NCBI GenBank assembly: GCA_963837485.1
Contig: CAWINP010000009.1
Span: forward strand, 1-64,000
DNA: 64,000 nt
From: Solirubrobacter sp963837485
GTDB lineage: Bacteria; Actinomycetota; Thermoleophilia; Solirubrobacterales; Solirubrobacteraceae
Direction: 5' to 3'
In this document: positions 42,260 to 50,473 of the stretch, one piece after another
Layout: each line of letters opens with the position of its first letter
Numbering within the stretch: the first letter of the stretch is position 1
Translations under genes and position numbers: made by a program
The notes under the pieces: generated by a model
What the model saw: only the letters and a program-made list of their open reading frames with translations
Database searches by the model: none
What the model was told of the DNA's origin: nothing

Positions 42260-43015
42260 CTAGGCGGTCGCGAGCTGCTGCTGCAGCCAGTCGTCGAAGC
42301 GGGTCTCGGCCAGGCGCGCGCCGGGGCCCGGGAGCAGCACGCGCTCGCTCGGATTGATGCCGAAGTAGAACGCCTTCGGGTCGGCGATGACCTCGCGAGG
42401 ATCGTTGCGCTTGGCCAGGACGCCGCGGATCAGCTCGTCGAGGCGGAACTGCTCAGGCCCCCCAACCTCCACCATGCCGTTCACCGGCGCGCCGACCGCC
42501 ACGCGGCCGACGGCGCTCGCGACGTCGTCGGCGGCCATCGGCTGGATCAGCGCCGGCGGCAGGCGGACCGTGTTGCCGTCGGTCGCGTCGTCGGCGACGC
42601 GCAGCATGAACTCGAAGAACTGCGTCGCGCGGACGATCGAGTACGGCATCCCCGAGTCCTCGATCAGCTGCTCCTCCACGAGCTTCGCGCGAAAGTAGCC
42701 GCTCTCGGTCAGGCGCTCGGTGCCGACGACCGACAGCGCGACGTGATGCGCGACACCCGCGGCCGCGCACGCCGCGAGCAGGTTGCCCGTAGCGGTCTTG
42801 AAGAACTCCATCACCGCGGCGTCCTCCCAGGACGGCGCGTTCGACACGTCGACGACCACCGAAGCGTCCGCGAGCGCCTCGCCGAGCCCTTCGCCGGTGA
42901 GCGTGTTGACGCCGGTGTCCGGCGACGCCGCGATCGCCTCGTGCCCGTGCGCGCCGAGCTTGCTCACGAGCTTCGAGCCGATCAGCCCGGTGCCGCCGAT
43001 GACCACGATCTTCAT
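42260..43015 (-). CDS. NmrA-like NAD(P)-binding protein (SDR)
   Basis: The 251-residue product is an atypical short-chain dehydrogenase: GGTGLIGSKLV (7-17) binds the dinucleotide. The conserved VVDVSNAPSWED, ALSVVGTERL and RATQFFEFM segments identify the NmrA/SDR a5-like group, which reduces quinones or senses NAD(P) balance. In ECF41 systems such epimerase/oxidoreductase genes (COE genes) are the typical neighbour and target. The ATG at 43015 has GGAAGG eight bases ahead. An ECF41-like promoter lies 43 bases upstream, back to back with that of the divergent hydrolase gene. Confidence 0.92.
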   Translation of the reverse strand: MKIVVIGGTGLIGSKLVSKLGAHGHEAIAASPDTGVNTLTGEGLGEALADASVVVDVSNAPSWEDAAVMEFFKTATGNLLAACAAAGVAHHVALSVVGTERLTESGYFRAKLVEEQLIEDSGMPYSIVRATQFFEFMLRVADDATDGNTVRLPPALIQPMAADDVASAVGRVAVGAPVNGMVEVGGPEQFRLDELIRGVLAKRNDPREVIADPKAFYFGINPSERVLLPGPGARLAETRFDDWLQQQLATA

Positions 43016-43057
43016 GGGATGACCTTCCAGTCGTTGGACGATGTCGCTTCCACCTCC

Positions 43058-43086
43058 AGGACTGGACACCCGACCGTTGTGTGACA
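43058..43086 (-). promoter_or_regulatory. ECF41-like promoter C (NmrA gene)
   Basis: On the minus strand: TGTCACA, then after 14 bases CCAGTCCT, one base closer than in promoters A and B. It ends 43 bases ahead of the NmrA ATG and lies back to back with promoter B, the two TGTCAC boxes being nine bases apart. Confidence 0.5.
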
Positions 43087-43095
43087 TCGGAGGGC

Positions 43096-43125
43096 TGTCA
43101 CGGATCGGGGGCGCTGTCCGGTCCT
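43096..43125 (+). promoter_or_regulatory. ECF41-like promoter B (hydrolase gene)
   Basis: TGTCAC, then at the same distance as in promoter A the string TCCGGTCCT, which is identical in both. It lies 29 bases before the ATG of the hydrolase gene, and the CGACCGAAAGGCC leader (43137-43149) is identical to that of promoter A (31978-31990). Confidence 0.6.
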
Positions 43126-43153
43126 TCGTACGCACTCGACCGAAAGGCCCCAA

Positions 43154-43975
43154 ATGTCCACCATCGTCCTCATCCACGGCCTCTGGCTGACACCACGCAG
43201 CTGGGAGGGCTGGAAGGCGCGCTTCCAGGAGCGTGGACACGAGGTGCTCGCGCCGGCCTGGCCGCGCATGGAAGGCGAGGTCGAGGACCTCCGGCGCGAC
43301 CCGTCCGTCCTGAACGGGCTCGGCCTCGCCGAGGTCGTCGATCACTACGACCGGATCGTCCGCGACCTCGGCACCCCGCCGGTGATCATGGGCCACTCCA
43401 CCGGCGGCCTGGTGACCGAGCTGCTGCTCGACCGCGGCCTCGGCGCGGCCGGCGTCGGCCTGTCGCCCGCGCCGGTGAAGGGCGTGCTGCGCCTACCCCC
43501 GCCGTTGCTTCGCACCGTCTTCCCAGCGCTTCGCAACCCCGCGAACCGCAAGAAGACGATCCCGCTGACGCCGAAGCAGTTCCGCTTCTCCTTCACCAAC
43601 ACGATGAACGACGCGGACGCCGAGGCAGCCTACGCGCGCTACTACGTTCCGGCCCCCGGCCGGGTGGTCTTCCAGGCGGCGCTCGCCAACCTCAATCCGC
43701 ACGCCGTCACCAGGGTCGATTACCACAAGGACGACCGCCCGCCGCTTCTCGTGATCGGAAACGACCAGGACCACACGATCCCGGCCTCGGTGAGCAGGGA
43801 GGCCGCGAAGCGCCTCGGCAAGTCGAGGGCCGTGGTGGACTACAAGGAGTTCGCGGGACGCCCTCACTTCACGGCCGGCGCGCCCGGCTGGGAAGCGGTG
43901 GCCGACTACGCGCTGGAATGGGCGAACCGCCACACGGGCGCGCCGGCCGGCGTGGAGGAGGCGGCGAGGGTCTGA
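43154..43975 (+). CDS. Alpha/beta hydrolase
   Basis: The 273-residue product is an alpha/beta-hydrolase with IVLIHGLWLTPRSW, nucleophile Ser82 in GHSTGG, an acid in LLVIGNDQDHTIP, and His in the GRPHFT segment. It resembles lipase/lysophospholipase-like hydrolases that are common next to ECF or LuxR regulators in this phylum; the substrate is unknown. The promoter and leader are nearly the same as those of the hydrolase at 31996, although the proteins are only distant relatives, which suggests a common regulon. It is convergent with the LuxR gene at 43985 (9 bases apart). Confidence 0.92.
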   Translation: MSTIVLIHGLWLTPRSWEGWKARFQERGHEVLAPAWPRMEGEVEDLRRDPSVLNGLGLAEVVDHYDRIVRDLGTPPVIMGHSTGGLVTELLLDRGLGAAGVGLSPAPVKGVLRLPPPLLRTVFPALRNPANRKKTIPLTPKQFRFSFTNTMNDADAEAAYARYYVPAPGRVVFQAALANLNPHAVTRVDYHKDDRPPLLVIGNDQDHTIPASVSREAAKRLGKSRAVVDYKEFAGRPHFTAGAPGWEAVADYALEWANRHTGAPAGVEEAARV

Positions 43976-43984
43976 CGCTTGCCC

Positions 43985-46750
43985 TCAGCGGGCGTCCTCT
44001 TCGGGCAGCGCAGCGCGCAGCCCGCGCCGAGAGCCGATGTCGAGCTTCGTGAAGACCTTGTGCAGGTGGTACTCGACGGTGCGGGGGCTGATGAACAGCT
44101 GCGCGCCGATCTCGGGATTGGAGCTGCCGTCGCAGGCCAGCCTCGCGATCTGCGCCTCCTGGGCCGTGAGGATATCGCGTGTCTCGGCGGTACGCCGAAG
44201 CACGTTCTCGCCGGTCGCCAGCAGCTCGCGCCGGGTCCGCTCGCCGAACGCCTCGGCGCCCGCGCGGCGAAACCCGTCGTGGGCGAGTCGGAGGTGCGCT
44301 CGCGCGTCGATGCGGCGGCCCTCGCGGCGCAGCCACTCGCCGTAAAGGAGGTGCACGCGCGCGAGGTGCAGGGCGATGCGAGTGCGCGCGAGCCGCTCGA
44401 CGGCTTCGCGGTAGAGGGACTCTGCCTCCTTGCCCTCGGTCACGAGGGCTCGCGAGCACGCCTCGACGCCAAGCGCCCAGTCGGTGCCGGCGGCGCGTGT
44501 GCGCGCCTCGAGCTGTCGCAGCGCGTCCGCTGCGACGTCGGGGTCGCCGCTGCGAGAGGCCGCCTCGATCAGCTCCACGAGGGACCAGCCGAAGAGCCCG
44601 AGGTCGTCATACGCGCAGCCGCGTCGCGCGGCGGCGAGCGCGTCCTCGTAGCGGCCGAGACCATTGTGCAGCACCGCAGTCGCGTACGCCGCCAGCGCGA
44701 TCACCCTCCCCTCGCCCCTGGCGGTCGCGTCCTGCATGCTCGCTCGGATCACGGCCATCGCCTCAGCGTGATTTCCCCGCCATCCGGCGAGGACCATCAG
44801 CGTGTACGTGAACCGGGCCGTACCGGTGGCGTCCGAGATCCGATCCGCCTCCTCGACGAGCGCCGTGGCGGCTGCGAACTCGCCTGCGTGGACGTGGACG
44901 CCCGCCCGGTAGTGCAGCGCGATCGGCAGGAGCGTGAGCGCGGCGGCCTCGCGCGCGATCCCGAGCCCCGCAACGGCGAGGTCGCCCCACGCCTCGTCAT
45001 CCCAGAGGTCCGGCGCCATCCGGCACGCCAACAGCCAGCCGCTGTCGTACTGCCCGGGTCGATCCTCGCGGCTGAAGGCGTCGATCGCTCGCCTCATAGG
45101 CCGGACGGCGGCTGCGTAACCCTCGCTGAAACGTGTGGCCAGACCGTCGAGAAGAAGGTCGGTCGCGCGCGGCGGCTGCGGCGGGGCTGGGGCAGTGCGC
45201 GCCGCGTCGGCGACGTCCCGCACGCCGTGCTCGCGACCGAAACGTCCGTGGAACGTCGCCGCTCCGAGTGCCTCGAGGTACGTGTCGCGTGCGAGCTGCG
45301 CGTCGAGCGGCTGAAGGCGGCGGGCCGCGGCGAGCAGTAGCGGAGGAGCGTCGCTGCCTCGCGTCCACGCGAGGGAGATCCGCGCGCGCACGCGCTCGAG
45401 CGAAGCGCGCTGGAGCTCGTCGAGCGGCGCCATCTCCGCGATCGCGAGGAGCTCGTGAGTCGCCTTGTGGGCGCCCGCCGCCCATTTGGCTTGCGCTGCG
45501 GCCAGTGCCCGCGCTCCTCGCCGGGCGGGATCGGGCGTCAGCTCGGTGGCGCGCTCCAGGAAGGCGGCCGCCGCCGCGACTCCGCCGCGGCTCTGTGCGC
45601 GGCTCGCCCCGCGCTCGAGCTCGGCGGCGACCGCCTCGTCGGGGCTCGATGCCGCATGAGCGAGGTGCCATGCGCGGCGATCGGGATCGGCGTCCCGGTC
45701 TGTCGCGTCGGCGAGCGCACGGTGGACCTCGCGTCGCTCGGCCGGCGGCGCCGCTCGGTACACCGCCGACCGCACCAGCGGGTGACGGAAGCGCACCCGC
45801 GCGCCGAACCGGATCAGCCCGGCGGCCGCGGCCGCGGCCGCCGCCGCGGCGTCGGCGCCGACTCCGAGTCTCTCGGCGGCGTGCCACAGCAGGATCGGAT
45901 CGCCCAGGGGCTCCGCGGCTGCCGTGAGCAGCAGCCGCCGAGTCTCGGGCGTCTGCGACTCGAGTTGCCGCAGGAAGCTCTCCTCGATCGAGCTCGCGAG
46001 CGCCTTGCGGTCGAGCAGCCCGAACCCGCCCGCCAGCTCAGCGGGCGTCATCGCACGTGGCAGTTCGAGCAGTGCGAGCGGGTTTCCGCCGGTCTCGGCG
46101 ACGATCCGCTCGGCCACCTGCTCGTCGAGCCGACCGCGGATTGCCCGCCCCAGCAACCGCCGCGCGTCGTCGTCAGCGAGCCCCTCGATGACCAGCTCCG
46201 GCAGCCCGTGCAGCTCCGCGTCGTCGCACGGCTCGCGCACTGCGAACACCACGCCGAGGGGCTCGGCCAGCAGGCGCCGTGCCGCGAACGCCAAGGCCTG
46301 TGCGGAAGCACGGTCGAGCCACTGCGCGTCATCGATCAGGCAGATCAACGGACGCTCCTCTGCGACCTCCGACAGCAGACTCAGAACCGCCAGCGCCACG
46401 AGAAAGCGGTCGGGCGGCTCGCCCGCGGTCTGCCCGAATACCGTGCCCAGCGCCTCGCGCTGGGGTTCCGGCAGGCGCTCGAGCCGGTCGAGGAACGGCG
46501 CGCAGAGCTGATGCAGGCCGGCGAACGGCAGCTCCATCTCGGATTCGACGCCTGCCGTACGTCCCGTGCGGTATCCCGACGCGCCGTCCTGCAGGTACTC
46601 CAACAACGCGGACTTGCCGATCCCGGCCACGCCACGCAGGACCAGGACCCGGCCGTGCCCCGCGCGCACGTCGGTCAACAGCCGGTCCAGCGCGTCGCAC
46701 TCGGCGCGCCGGCCCAACATCCACGATCGGTGGTGCTGGCGAGCGACCAC
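43985..46750 (-). CDS. Large ATPase-LuxR transcriptional regulator, paralogue 3
   Basis: The 921-residue regulator opens with MLGRRAECDALDRLL (from residue 11), Walker A GVAGIGKS (40-47), Walker B LICLIDDAQWLD, and the same long helical sensor region as paralogues 1 and 2. The LuxR helix-turn-helix starts at about 861 (LTAQEAQIARLACDGSSNPEIG, then FISPRTVEYHLHKVFTKLDI). A run of nine alanines near residue 310 breaks one helix pair. The GTG at 46750 is used; the ATG at 46720 would give a start matching the conserved region directly. A 16-bp inverted repeat (AGTCCT-GTCG-AGGACT) lies 16 bases upstream and may be its own operator. Confidence 0.93.
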   Translation of the reverse strand: MVARQHHRSWMLGRRAECDALDRLLTDVRAGHGRVLVLRGVAGIGKSALLEYLQDGASGYRTGRTAGVESEMELPFAGLHQLCAPFLDRLERLPEPQREALGTVFGQTAGEPPDRFLVALAVLSLLSEVAEERPLICLIDDAQWLDRASAQALAFAARRLLAEPLGVVFAVREPCDDAELHGLPELVIEGLADDDARRLLGRAIRGRLDEQVAERIVAETGGNPLALLELPRAMTPAELAGGFGLLDRKALASSIEESFLRQLESQTPETRRLLLTAAAEPLGDPILLWHAAERLGVGADAAAAAAAAAAGLIRFGARVRFRHPLVRSAVYRAAPPAERREVHRALADATDRDADPDRRAWHLAHAASSPDEAVAAELERGASRAQSRGGVAAAAAFLERATELTPDPARRGARALAAAQAKWAAGAHKATHELLAIAEMAPLDELQRASLERVRARISLAWTRGSDAPPLLLAAARRLQPLDAQLARDTYLEALGAATFHGRFGREHGVRDVADAARTAPAPPQPPRATDLLLDGLATRFSEGYAAAVRPMRRAIDAFSREDRPGQYDSGWLLACRMAPDLWDDEAWGDLAVAGLGIAREAAALTLLPIALHYRAGVHVHAGEFAAATALVEEADRISDATGTARFTYTLMVLAGWRGNHAEAMAVIRASMQDATARGEGRVIALAAYATAVLHNGLGRYEDALAAARRGCAYDDLGLFGWSLVELIEAASRSGDPDVAADALRQLEARTRAAGTDWALGVEACSRALVTEGKEAESLYREAVERLARTRIALHLARVHLLYGEWLRREGRRIDARAHLRLAHDGFRRAGAEAFGERTRRELLATGENVLRRTAETRDILTAQEAQIARLACDGSSNPEIGAQLFISPRTVEYHLHKVFTKLDIGSRRGLRAALPEEDAR

Positions 46751-46765
46751 GCTCTCGTGGACACT

Positions 46766-46781
46766 AGTCCTGTCGAGGACT
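46766..46781. promoter_or_regulatory. Inverted repeat AGTCCT-GTCG-AGGACT
   Basis: Perfect 6-bp arms around GTCG, 16 bases ahead of the LuxR paralogue 3 start. This is a position fit for autoregulation. It overlaps no visible -10 box. Confidence 0.35.
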
Positions 46782-47094
46782 GCGTCCGTCGAGCTACGGT
46801 AGCTGTAGCTGCATCAGGTACGGCGGCTTCGAAGGAAGCCGGCCGATCTGCGCCCTGACCGCGGTGTCGTCCGGCGCGCCGGACGGGGCCGGCACGTGGC
46901 CCACCTCGACCCGTCGAGAACGACGGTCGTCGTCGCGGTGGCGTCCGAGGAGCGAAGCCGCACGGTCACCAAGGCAAGGCCGCCGATGCGCGACCCGGTC
47001 TCGTTGTCGCGATCGGGCCACATCCCACCCAACCTAGTGCTGTCACAGCGCAGGTACGCGCCCTTGCGGCGCTCGAGTCCCGCCGCTGGTCTGA
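46782..47094. other. Intergenic stretch with a possible frameshifted small gene
   Basis: There is no intact gene in these 313 bases. On the minus strand two adjoining frames read protein-like: from 47026 leftwards MWPDRDNETGSRIGGLALVT up to VVLDGSR near 46911, then, one frame over, VEVGHVPAPSGAPDDTAVRA to a stop at 46794. Together they would make a protein of about 75 residues with one frameshift near 46911. It is either a broken small gene or chance. Confidence 0.3.
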
Positions 47095-48495
47095 TCACCG
47101 CGTGTGCTCCAGCGGCTTGGGCGTGAGTACGAGCGCGGCCCGGCGCTGCGGCCGGAGCGCTGCGCCGGCGGTGGCGCCCAGGAGCGCCAGCGCGGCGCAG
47201 GCCCCGAGCGCCGGCCGGACGCCGGCGATGAACGTGAGCGTCGTGGCGTAGCTGCCGGCGGCGGCGAAGACGGCGACCTGGATCGCCAGGCCGAACGCGC
47301 CGCCGAGCTGGCGGATCATGCTGAGCGCGCCCGATGCCTTGCCGACGTGCTCGAGTGCGATCGACGTGAGCACGGCGCTCTGCGTCGCGGGCGAGGCCAG
47401 CGCAAAGCCGGCGCCCGAGAGGATGAGCGGCGGGACGAGCTCCCAGTACGCCACGTCCGCCTGGGCCGCGAGCGCGATCCACGCGAACGCGACAGCGTGC
47501 AGGGCCATGCCGCCGACGATCAACGGCCGCTCGCCGTAGCGGCCGATCAGCCGCCCGGCGAACGCGGGCACGACGATCGTCACCGCGCCCCATGGCATCA
47601 GCCGTAGTCCCGCCGCGAGCGGACCGTAGCCGAGCCCGGTCTGGAGAAACTGGGCCATGAGGAACAGGCCGCCGAGGCCCGAGCCCCACAGAAAGAACAT
47701 CGCCGCGTTGCCCGCCGCGAAGGGGCGCGAGCCGAACAGCGTCATCGGCAGCATCGGCTCGCGCACGCGCAGCTCGACGCCGACGAAGGCGACCGCCAGC
47801 GCGACGCCCGCGACGAGCGCGAGCACGACCTCGGGCGAGCCCCAGCCGGCGGGGTTGCCGCGCACCAGCCCCCAGACGAGCGCGAACGCCGCCGCCGTCA
47901 CGAGCCCCAGTCCCGGCACGTCGAGGGCGGCCCGCGGACCGTGCTGCTCATCGACGCGCACGCGGGCGATCGCGATCAGTACGGCGGCGAGCGGGAGGTT
48001 GAGCCAGAAGATCCACGGCCAGGAGATCCCCTGTACGACCGCGCCGCCGAAAGGCGGTCCGAGCGCGACGGCGGTGCCGGCGGCGGCGGCGAATATGCCA
48101 ATTGCGCGCGGGCGCTCGTTCGGCGCGAACGCGCCCCCGAGCAGGGCCAGCGCCAGCGGCAGCACGAACGCCGCGCCGGCACCCTGCAGTGCGCGCGCTG
48201 CCACCAACGCGGCGGCGCTCGGCGCGAGCGCACAGCCGACCGACGCCGCGCCGAACAGCGCCACGCCGAACGAGAACATCCGCCGCCGGCCGTAGCGGTC
48301 ACCGAGCGCCGCGGCGGTCATCAGCAGCACGGCGAAGCTCAGCGTGTAGGCGTTGACCGTCCACTCGAGCGAGTCCAGCGACGCGCCGAGCTCGTGTCTG
48401 ATCGTGGGCAGTGCGGTCGTCACCACGAGCGCGTCGAGGCTGACCATGAACGATGCCGCGGCGGCGAGCACCAGGACCCAACGTTGCTTGTACAT
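47095..48495 (-). CDS. MFS drug exporter, DHA2 (14-helix) family
   Basis: The 466-residue product is a major facilitator of the DHA2/EmrB-QacA type: MVSLDALVVTTALPTIRHELGA in helix 1 (motif D1), GDRYGRRRMF in the 2-3 loop (motif A), and ARALQGAGAAFVLPLALALLG with GPPFGG (motif C). About 14 helices follow, then a basic tail. Such proteins expel drugs or metabolites in exchange for protons. It is divergent from an ECF sigma gene across 95 bases that contain a CGGACCGGTCCG palindrome, so both may be controlled together. The ATG at 48495 gives the usual short cytoplasmic MYKQRW leader. Confidence 0.93.
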   Translation of the reverse strand: MYKQRWVLVLAAAASFMVSLDALVVTTALPTIRHELGASLDSLEWTVNAYTLSFAVLLMTAAALGDRYGRRRMFSFGVALFGAASVGCALAPSAAALVAARALQGAGAAFVLPLALALLGGAFAPNERPRAIGIFAAAAGTAVALGPPFGGAVVQGISWPWIFWLNLPLAAVLIAIARVRVDEQHGPRAALDVPGLGLVTAAAFALVWGLVRGNPAGWGSPEVVLALVAGVALAVAFVGVELRVREPMLPMTLFGSRPFAAGNAAMFFLWGSGLGGLFLMAQFLQTGLGYGPLAAGLRLMPWGAVTIVVPAFAGRLIGRYGERPLIVGGMALHAVAFAWIALAAQADVAYWELVPPLILSGAGFALASPATQSAVLTSIALEHVGKASGALSMIRQLGGAFGLAIQVAVFAAAGSYATTLTFIAGVRPALGACAALALLGATAGAALRPQRRAALVLTPKPLEHTR

Positions 48496-48548
48496 CTGCG
48501 ATCTCCGGTTGTTGCGGGTGCACGACGAGACACCGCCCCGGCGAAGAT

Positions 48549-48560
48549 CGGACCGGTCCG
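48549..48560. promoter_or_regulatory. 12-bp palindrome CGGACCGGTCCG followed by TTTTT
   Basis: It lies in the 95-base gap between the MFS exporter and the ECF sigma gene, 30 bases before the latter's ATG. It is a candidate operator. The T-run also makes a weak terminator possible on the + strand. Confidence 0.4.
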
Positions 48561-48590
48561 TTTTTGCCCGGCGTGGTGTCCTTACGGGTG

Positions 48591-49544
48591 ATGTCGATCG
48601 AGCAGGCGAAGACCGGCGACGAGCGCGCGTTCGCGGCGCTGGTCGAGCCGCACCGGCGTGAGCTGCAGCTGCACTGCTACCGCATGCTCGGCTCGCTGCA
48701 GGACGCCGAGGATCTCGTCCAGGACACGCTGCTCGCCGCCTGGCGCGGCCTCGGCGGCTTCGAGCAGCGCGCCTCGCTGCGCGCCTGGCTGTACCGGATC
48801 GCGACGAACCGTTGCCTCAACGCCCTGCGCGAGCGCGGGCGCCGGCCCGCGGTCGAGGAGACCCCGATGGCAGCGCAGCCCACCCGGCACGTCGAGCCGA
48901 GCTGGCTCGAGCCCTACCCGGACGACGCGCTGCCCGACCTCGCGCCCGGCCCCGAGGCGCGCTACGCGCAGCGCGAGGCGACGCAGCTCGCGTTCGTCGC
49001 CGGGCTGCAGCAGCTGCCCGAGCGCCAGCGCGCGGCGCTCGTGCTGCGCGATGTGCTCGGCTTCCGCACCGATGAGGTCGCGGCGATGCTCGACGTCACG
49101 CCACAGTCGGTCAAGGGCGCGCTGCAGCGCGCGCGGGCCACGCTCGAGGAGCGCGTGCCCGAGCTCGAGCGCGCGCCGCTGCCCGACTCACCCGCCGAGC
49201 GCGAGCTCGTCGCCCGATTCAGCGACGCCTTCGAGGCCGGCGACACCGCGCGCGTTGTCGCGCTGTTGACCGATCGGGCGCGGCTGACGATGCCGCCGCT
49301 GCCGCTCGAGTACATCGGCCACACGGCGATCGCCGCCTTCCTCGACCACCGCGCCGAGGTTCGCGGCGCGCCGCTGCAACTGCGCCCGACACGCGCGAAC
49401 GGCCAGCCGGCGTTCGGCTGCTACCTGCACTCGCGCGCCTGGGGCATGCTCGTACTCACGCTGAGCGGCGAGCAGATCGCGGAGATCACAGCGTTCTCCG
49501 ACCCCTCCCTGATCACGCGCTTCGGCCTGCCTCGCCAGATCTGA
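48591..49544 (+). CDS. ECF-type sigma factor with SnoaL-like C-terminal domain
   Basis: The 317-residue product has region 2 (DERAFAALVEPHRRELQLHCYRMLGSLQDAEDLVQDTLLAAWRG, residues about 10-55) and region 4 (LPERQRAALVLRDVLGFRTDEVAAMLDVTPQSVKGALQRAR, about 140-180). A complete NTF2/SnoaL-like domain (about 205-315) follows, as in the sigma-70 subgroup often named SigG/RpoE-like with a fused sensor. Unlike the sigma at 40914, the C-terminal domain is intact. It likely senses a small molecule through that domain and needs no anti-sigma factor. The ATG at 48591 is used; the ribosome binding site is weak. The divergent exporter is a probable target. Confidence 0.92.
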   Translation: MSIEQAKTGDERAFAALVEPHRRELQLHCYRMLGSLQDAEDLVQDTLLAAWRGLGGFEQRASLRAWLYRIATNRCLNALRERGRRPAVEETPMAAQPTRHVEPSWLEPYPDDALPDLAPGPEARYAQREATQLAFVAGLQQLPERQRAALVLRDVLGFRTDEVAAMLDVTPQSVKGALQRARATLEERVPELERAPLPDSPAERELVARFSDAFEAGDTARVVALLTDRARLTMPPLPLEYIGHTAIAAFLDHRAEVRGAPLQLRPTRANGQPAFGCYLHSRAWGMLVLTLSGEQIAEITAFSDPSLITRFGLPRQI

Positions 49545-49964
49545 TCAGCGCGAGGCCCAGGGGCCGACGCCGCCGATTCGCTCGATCCGGTAGCGAACGA
49601 GGTAGCCGGAGGCTCGTGGCGCGGGGAAGGTGGTGTCCGGAGACACGTAGACCTTCGTCAGGCGGTTCAGCAGCTCCCATGCGTGCTCGCCCTCCTCGAT
49701 CGTGGCGTGGGCGCGCAGGACGGCGTACGGGTTCAGGAACGTGCCGGGGTCGCGCGGGGAGGTGAAGGAGATGACGACGCGCGGGTCGCGCTCGATGTTC
49801 CGCAGCTTCGCGTACCACTGCATGTGACCGCTGAGCAGGTCGTCGCCGTCGCGTTCGATCCAGATGACGGTGACCTGCGGGCTGCCGTCGGCGTTGATCG
49901 TGCTCAGGTGGGCCAGCGGGCCGGAGTCGACGAGATCGCGCAGCTCGGGAGGAAGGGCGCTCAT
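49545..49964 (-). CDS. PPOX-class F420-dependent oxidoreductase
   Basis: The 139-residue product is a split-barrel flavin/F420 enzyme: LVDSGPLAHLSTINADGSPQVTVIWIERDGDDLLSG is the family entry, then RNIERDPRVVISFT and a C-terminal strand with YRIERIGG. These proteins use FMN or F420 to reduce small substrates; F420 use is usual in actinobacteria but not proven here. Length matches the 130-150 standard. The gene is directly convergent with the sigma gene (stops adjacent), so it is not part of its operon. Confidence 0.92.
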   Translation of the reverse strand: MSALPPELRDLVDSGPLAHLSTINADGSPQVTVIWIERDGDDLLSGHMQWYAKLRNIERDPRVVISFTSPRDPGTFLNPYAVLRAHATIEEGEHAWELLNRLTKVYVSPDTTFPAPRASGYLVRYRIERIGGVGPWASR

Positions 49965-49997
49965 GCGCCCATCGTCGCAGCCGCGAATCCCGCGCCG

Positions 49998-50432
49998 TCA
50001 GCTGCGCGGCCCCACCCAGCGCAGCGTAAAGAACGTGCGGTCCTGATTCGCTTGCAGCATGGTCGCGGTGGTCACGTAGGGCTGCACGTGCACGGAGACG
50101 TAGTCTCCCGCGCGCAGCGCCATATCCGTGGACACGATCTGCTGATCCCAGCCGAACAGGTCCTTCACCGGCGCGGACTGGACGGACGCGATCCAACGAC
50201 CCTCGTTGAGCGCGATCCACATGCTCTTGGACTTCACGTCATCGCCGGTGTCCGCCCAGGCCACGCCCGCTTGAATGGCGTAGATGCCGTCGATCGGCGC
50301 GTACAGCCGGCACGCGTCGGGCGTCGCATCGCAGGGCACCCCGGCCGCCGTTGCAGGCTTGAAGAGGTTGCCGCCCTGCTCGCAATCCAGCGCATCCCAG
50401 CGGCCCGCCGGAGTCCAGGCCGGCCGGAGCAT
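49998..50432 (-). CDS. C1q/TNF-like beta-sandwich protein
   Basis: The 144-residue product appears to be a C1q-like jelly-roll: YAPIDGIYAIQAGVAWADTG, SMWIALNEGRWIASVQ, VSTDMALRAGDYVSVHVQPYV and FFTLRWVGP at the end follow the strand order of that fold as found at the ends of bacterial surface proteins. Here it is a stand-alone protein with no visible signal peptide. A short N-terminal part (MLRPAWTPAGRWDALDCEQG) precedes the fold, so it may be the end of a longer surface protein that has lost its front. The ATG at 50432 is chosen over a TTG one codon earlier. The fold call is from pattern memory. Confidence 0.6.
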   Translation of the reverse strand: MLRPAWTPAGRWDALDCEQGGNLFKPATAAGVPCDATPDACRLYAPIDGIYAIQAGVAWADTGDDVKSKSMWIALNEGRWIASVQSAPVKDLFGWDQQIVSTDMALRAGDYVSVHVQPYVTTATMLQANQDRTFFTLRWVGPRS

Positions 50433-50473
50433 CAAGCTCCGCCGCTGAGCGCGCGTGGCCTATGGTTCGCGGC

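Noticed and set aside
45816..45860. GCC/GCG-rich run in LuxR paralogue 3 as a regulatory or unstable repeat
   Set aside because: It is coding for a run of alanines in a helical region, and the repeat is imperfect at DNA level; the effect is likely minor.
47041..47047. TGTCACA box as a fourth ECF41-like promoter
   Set aside because: The matching CGGTCC/CGTC element is not at the required distance and the box points into the 3' end of the MFS gene.
46814..47689. 291-codon minus-strand frame crossing the end of the MFS gene
   Set aside because: It overlaps the MFS gene in another frame and is Arg-rich; only its last stretch beyond 47040 to 46911 looked protein-like, and that is reported separately.
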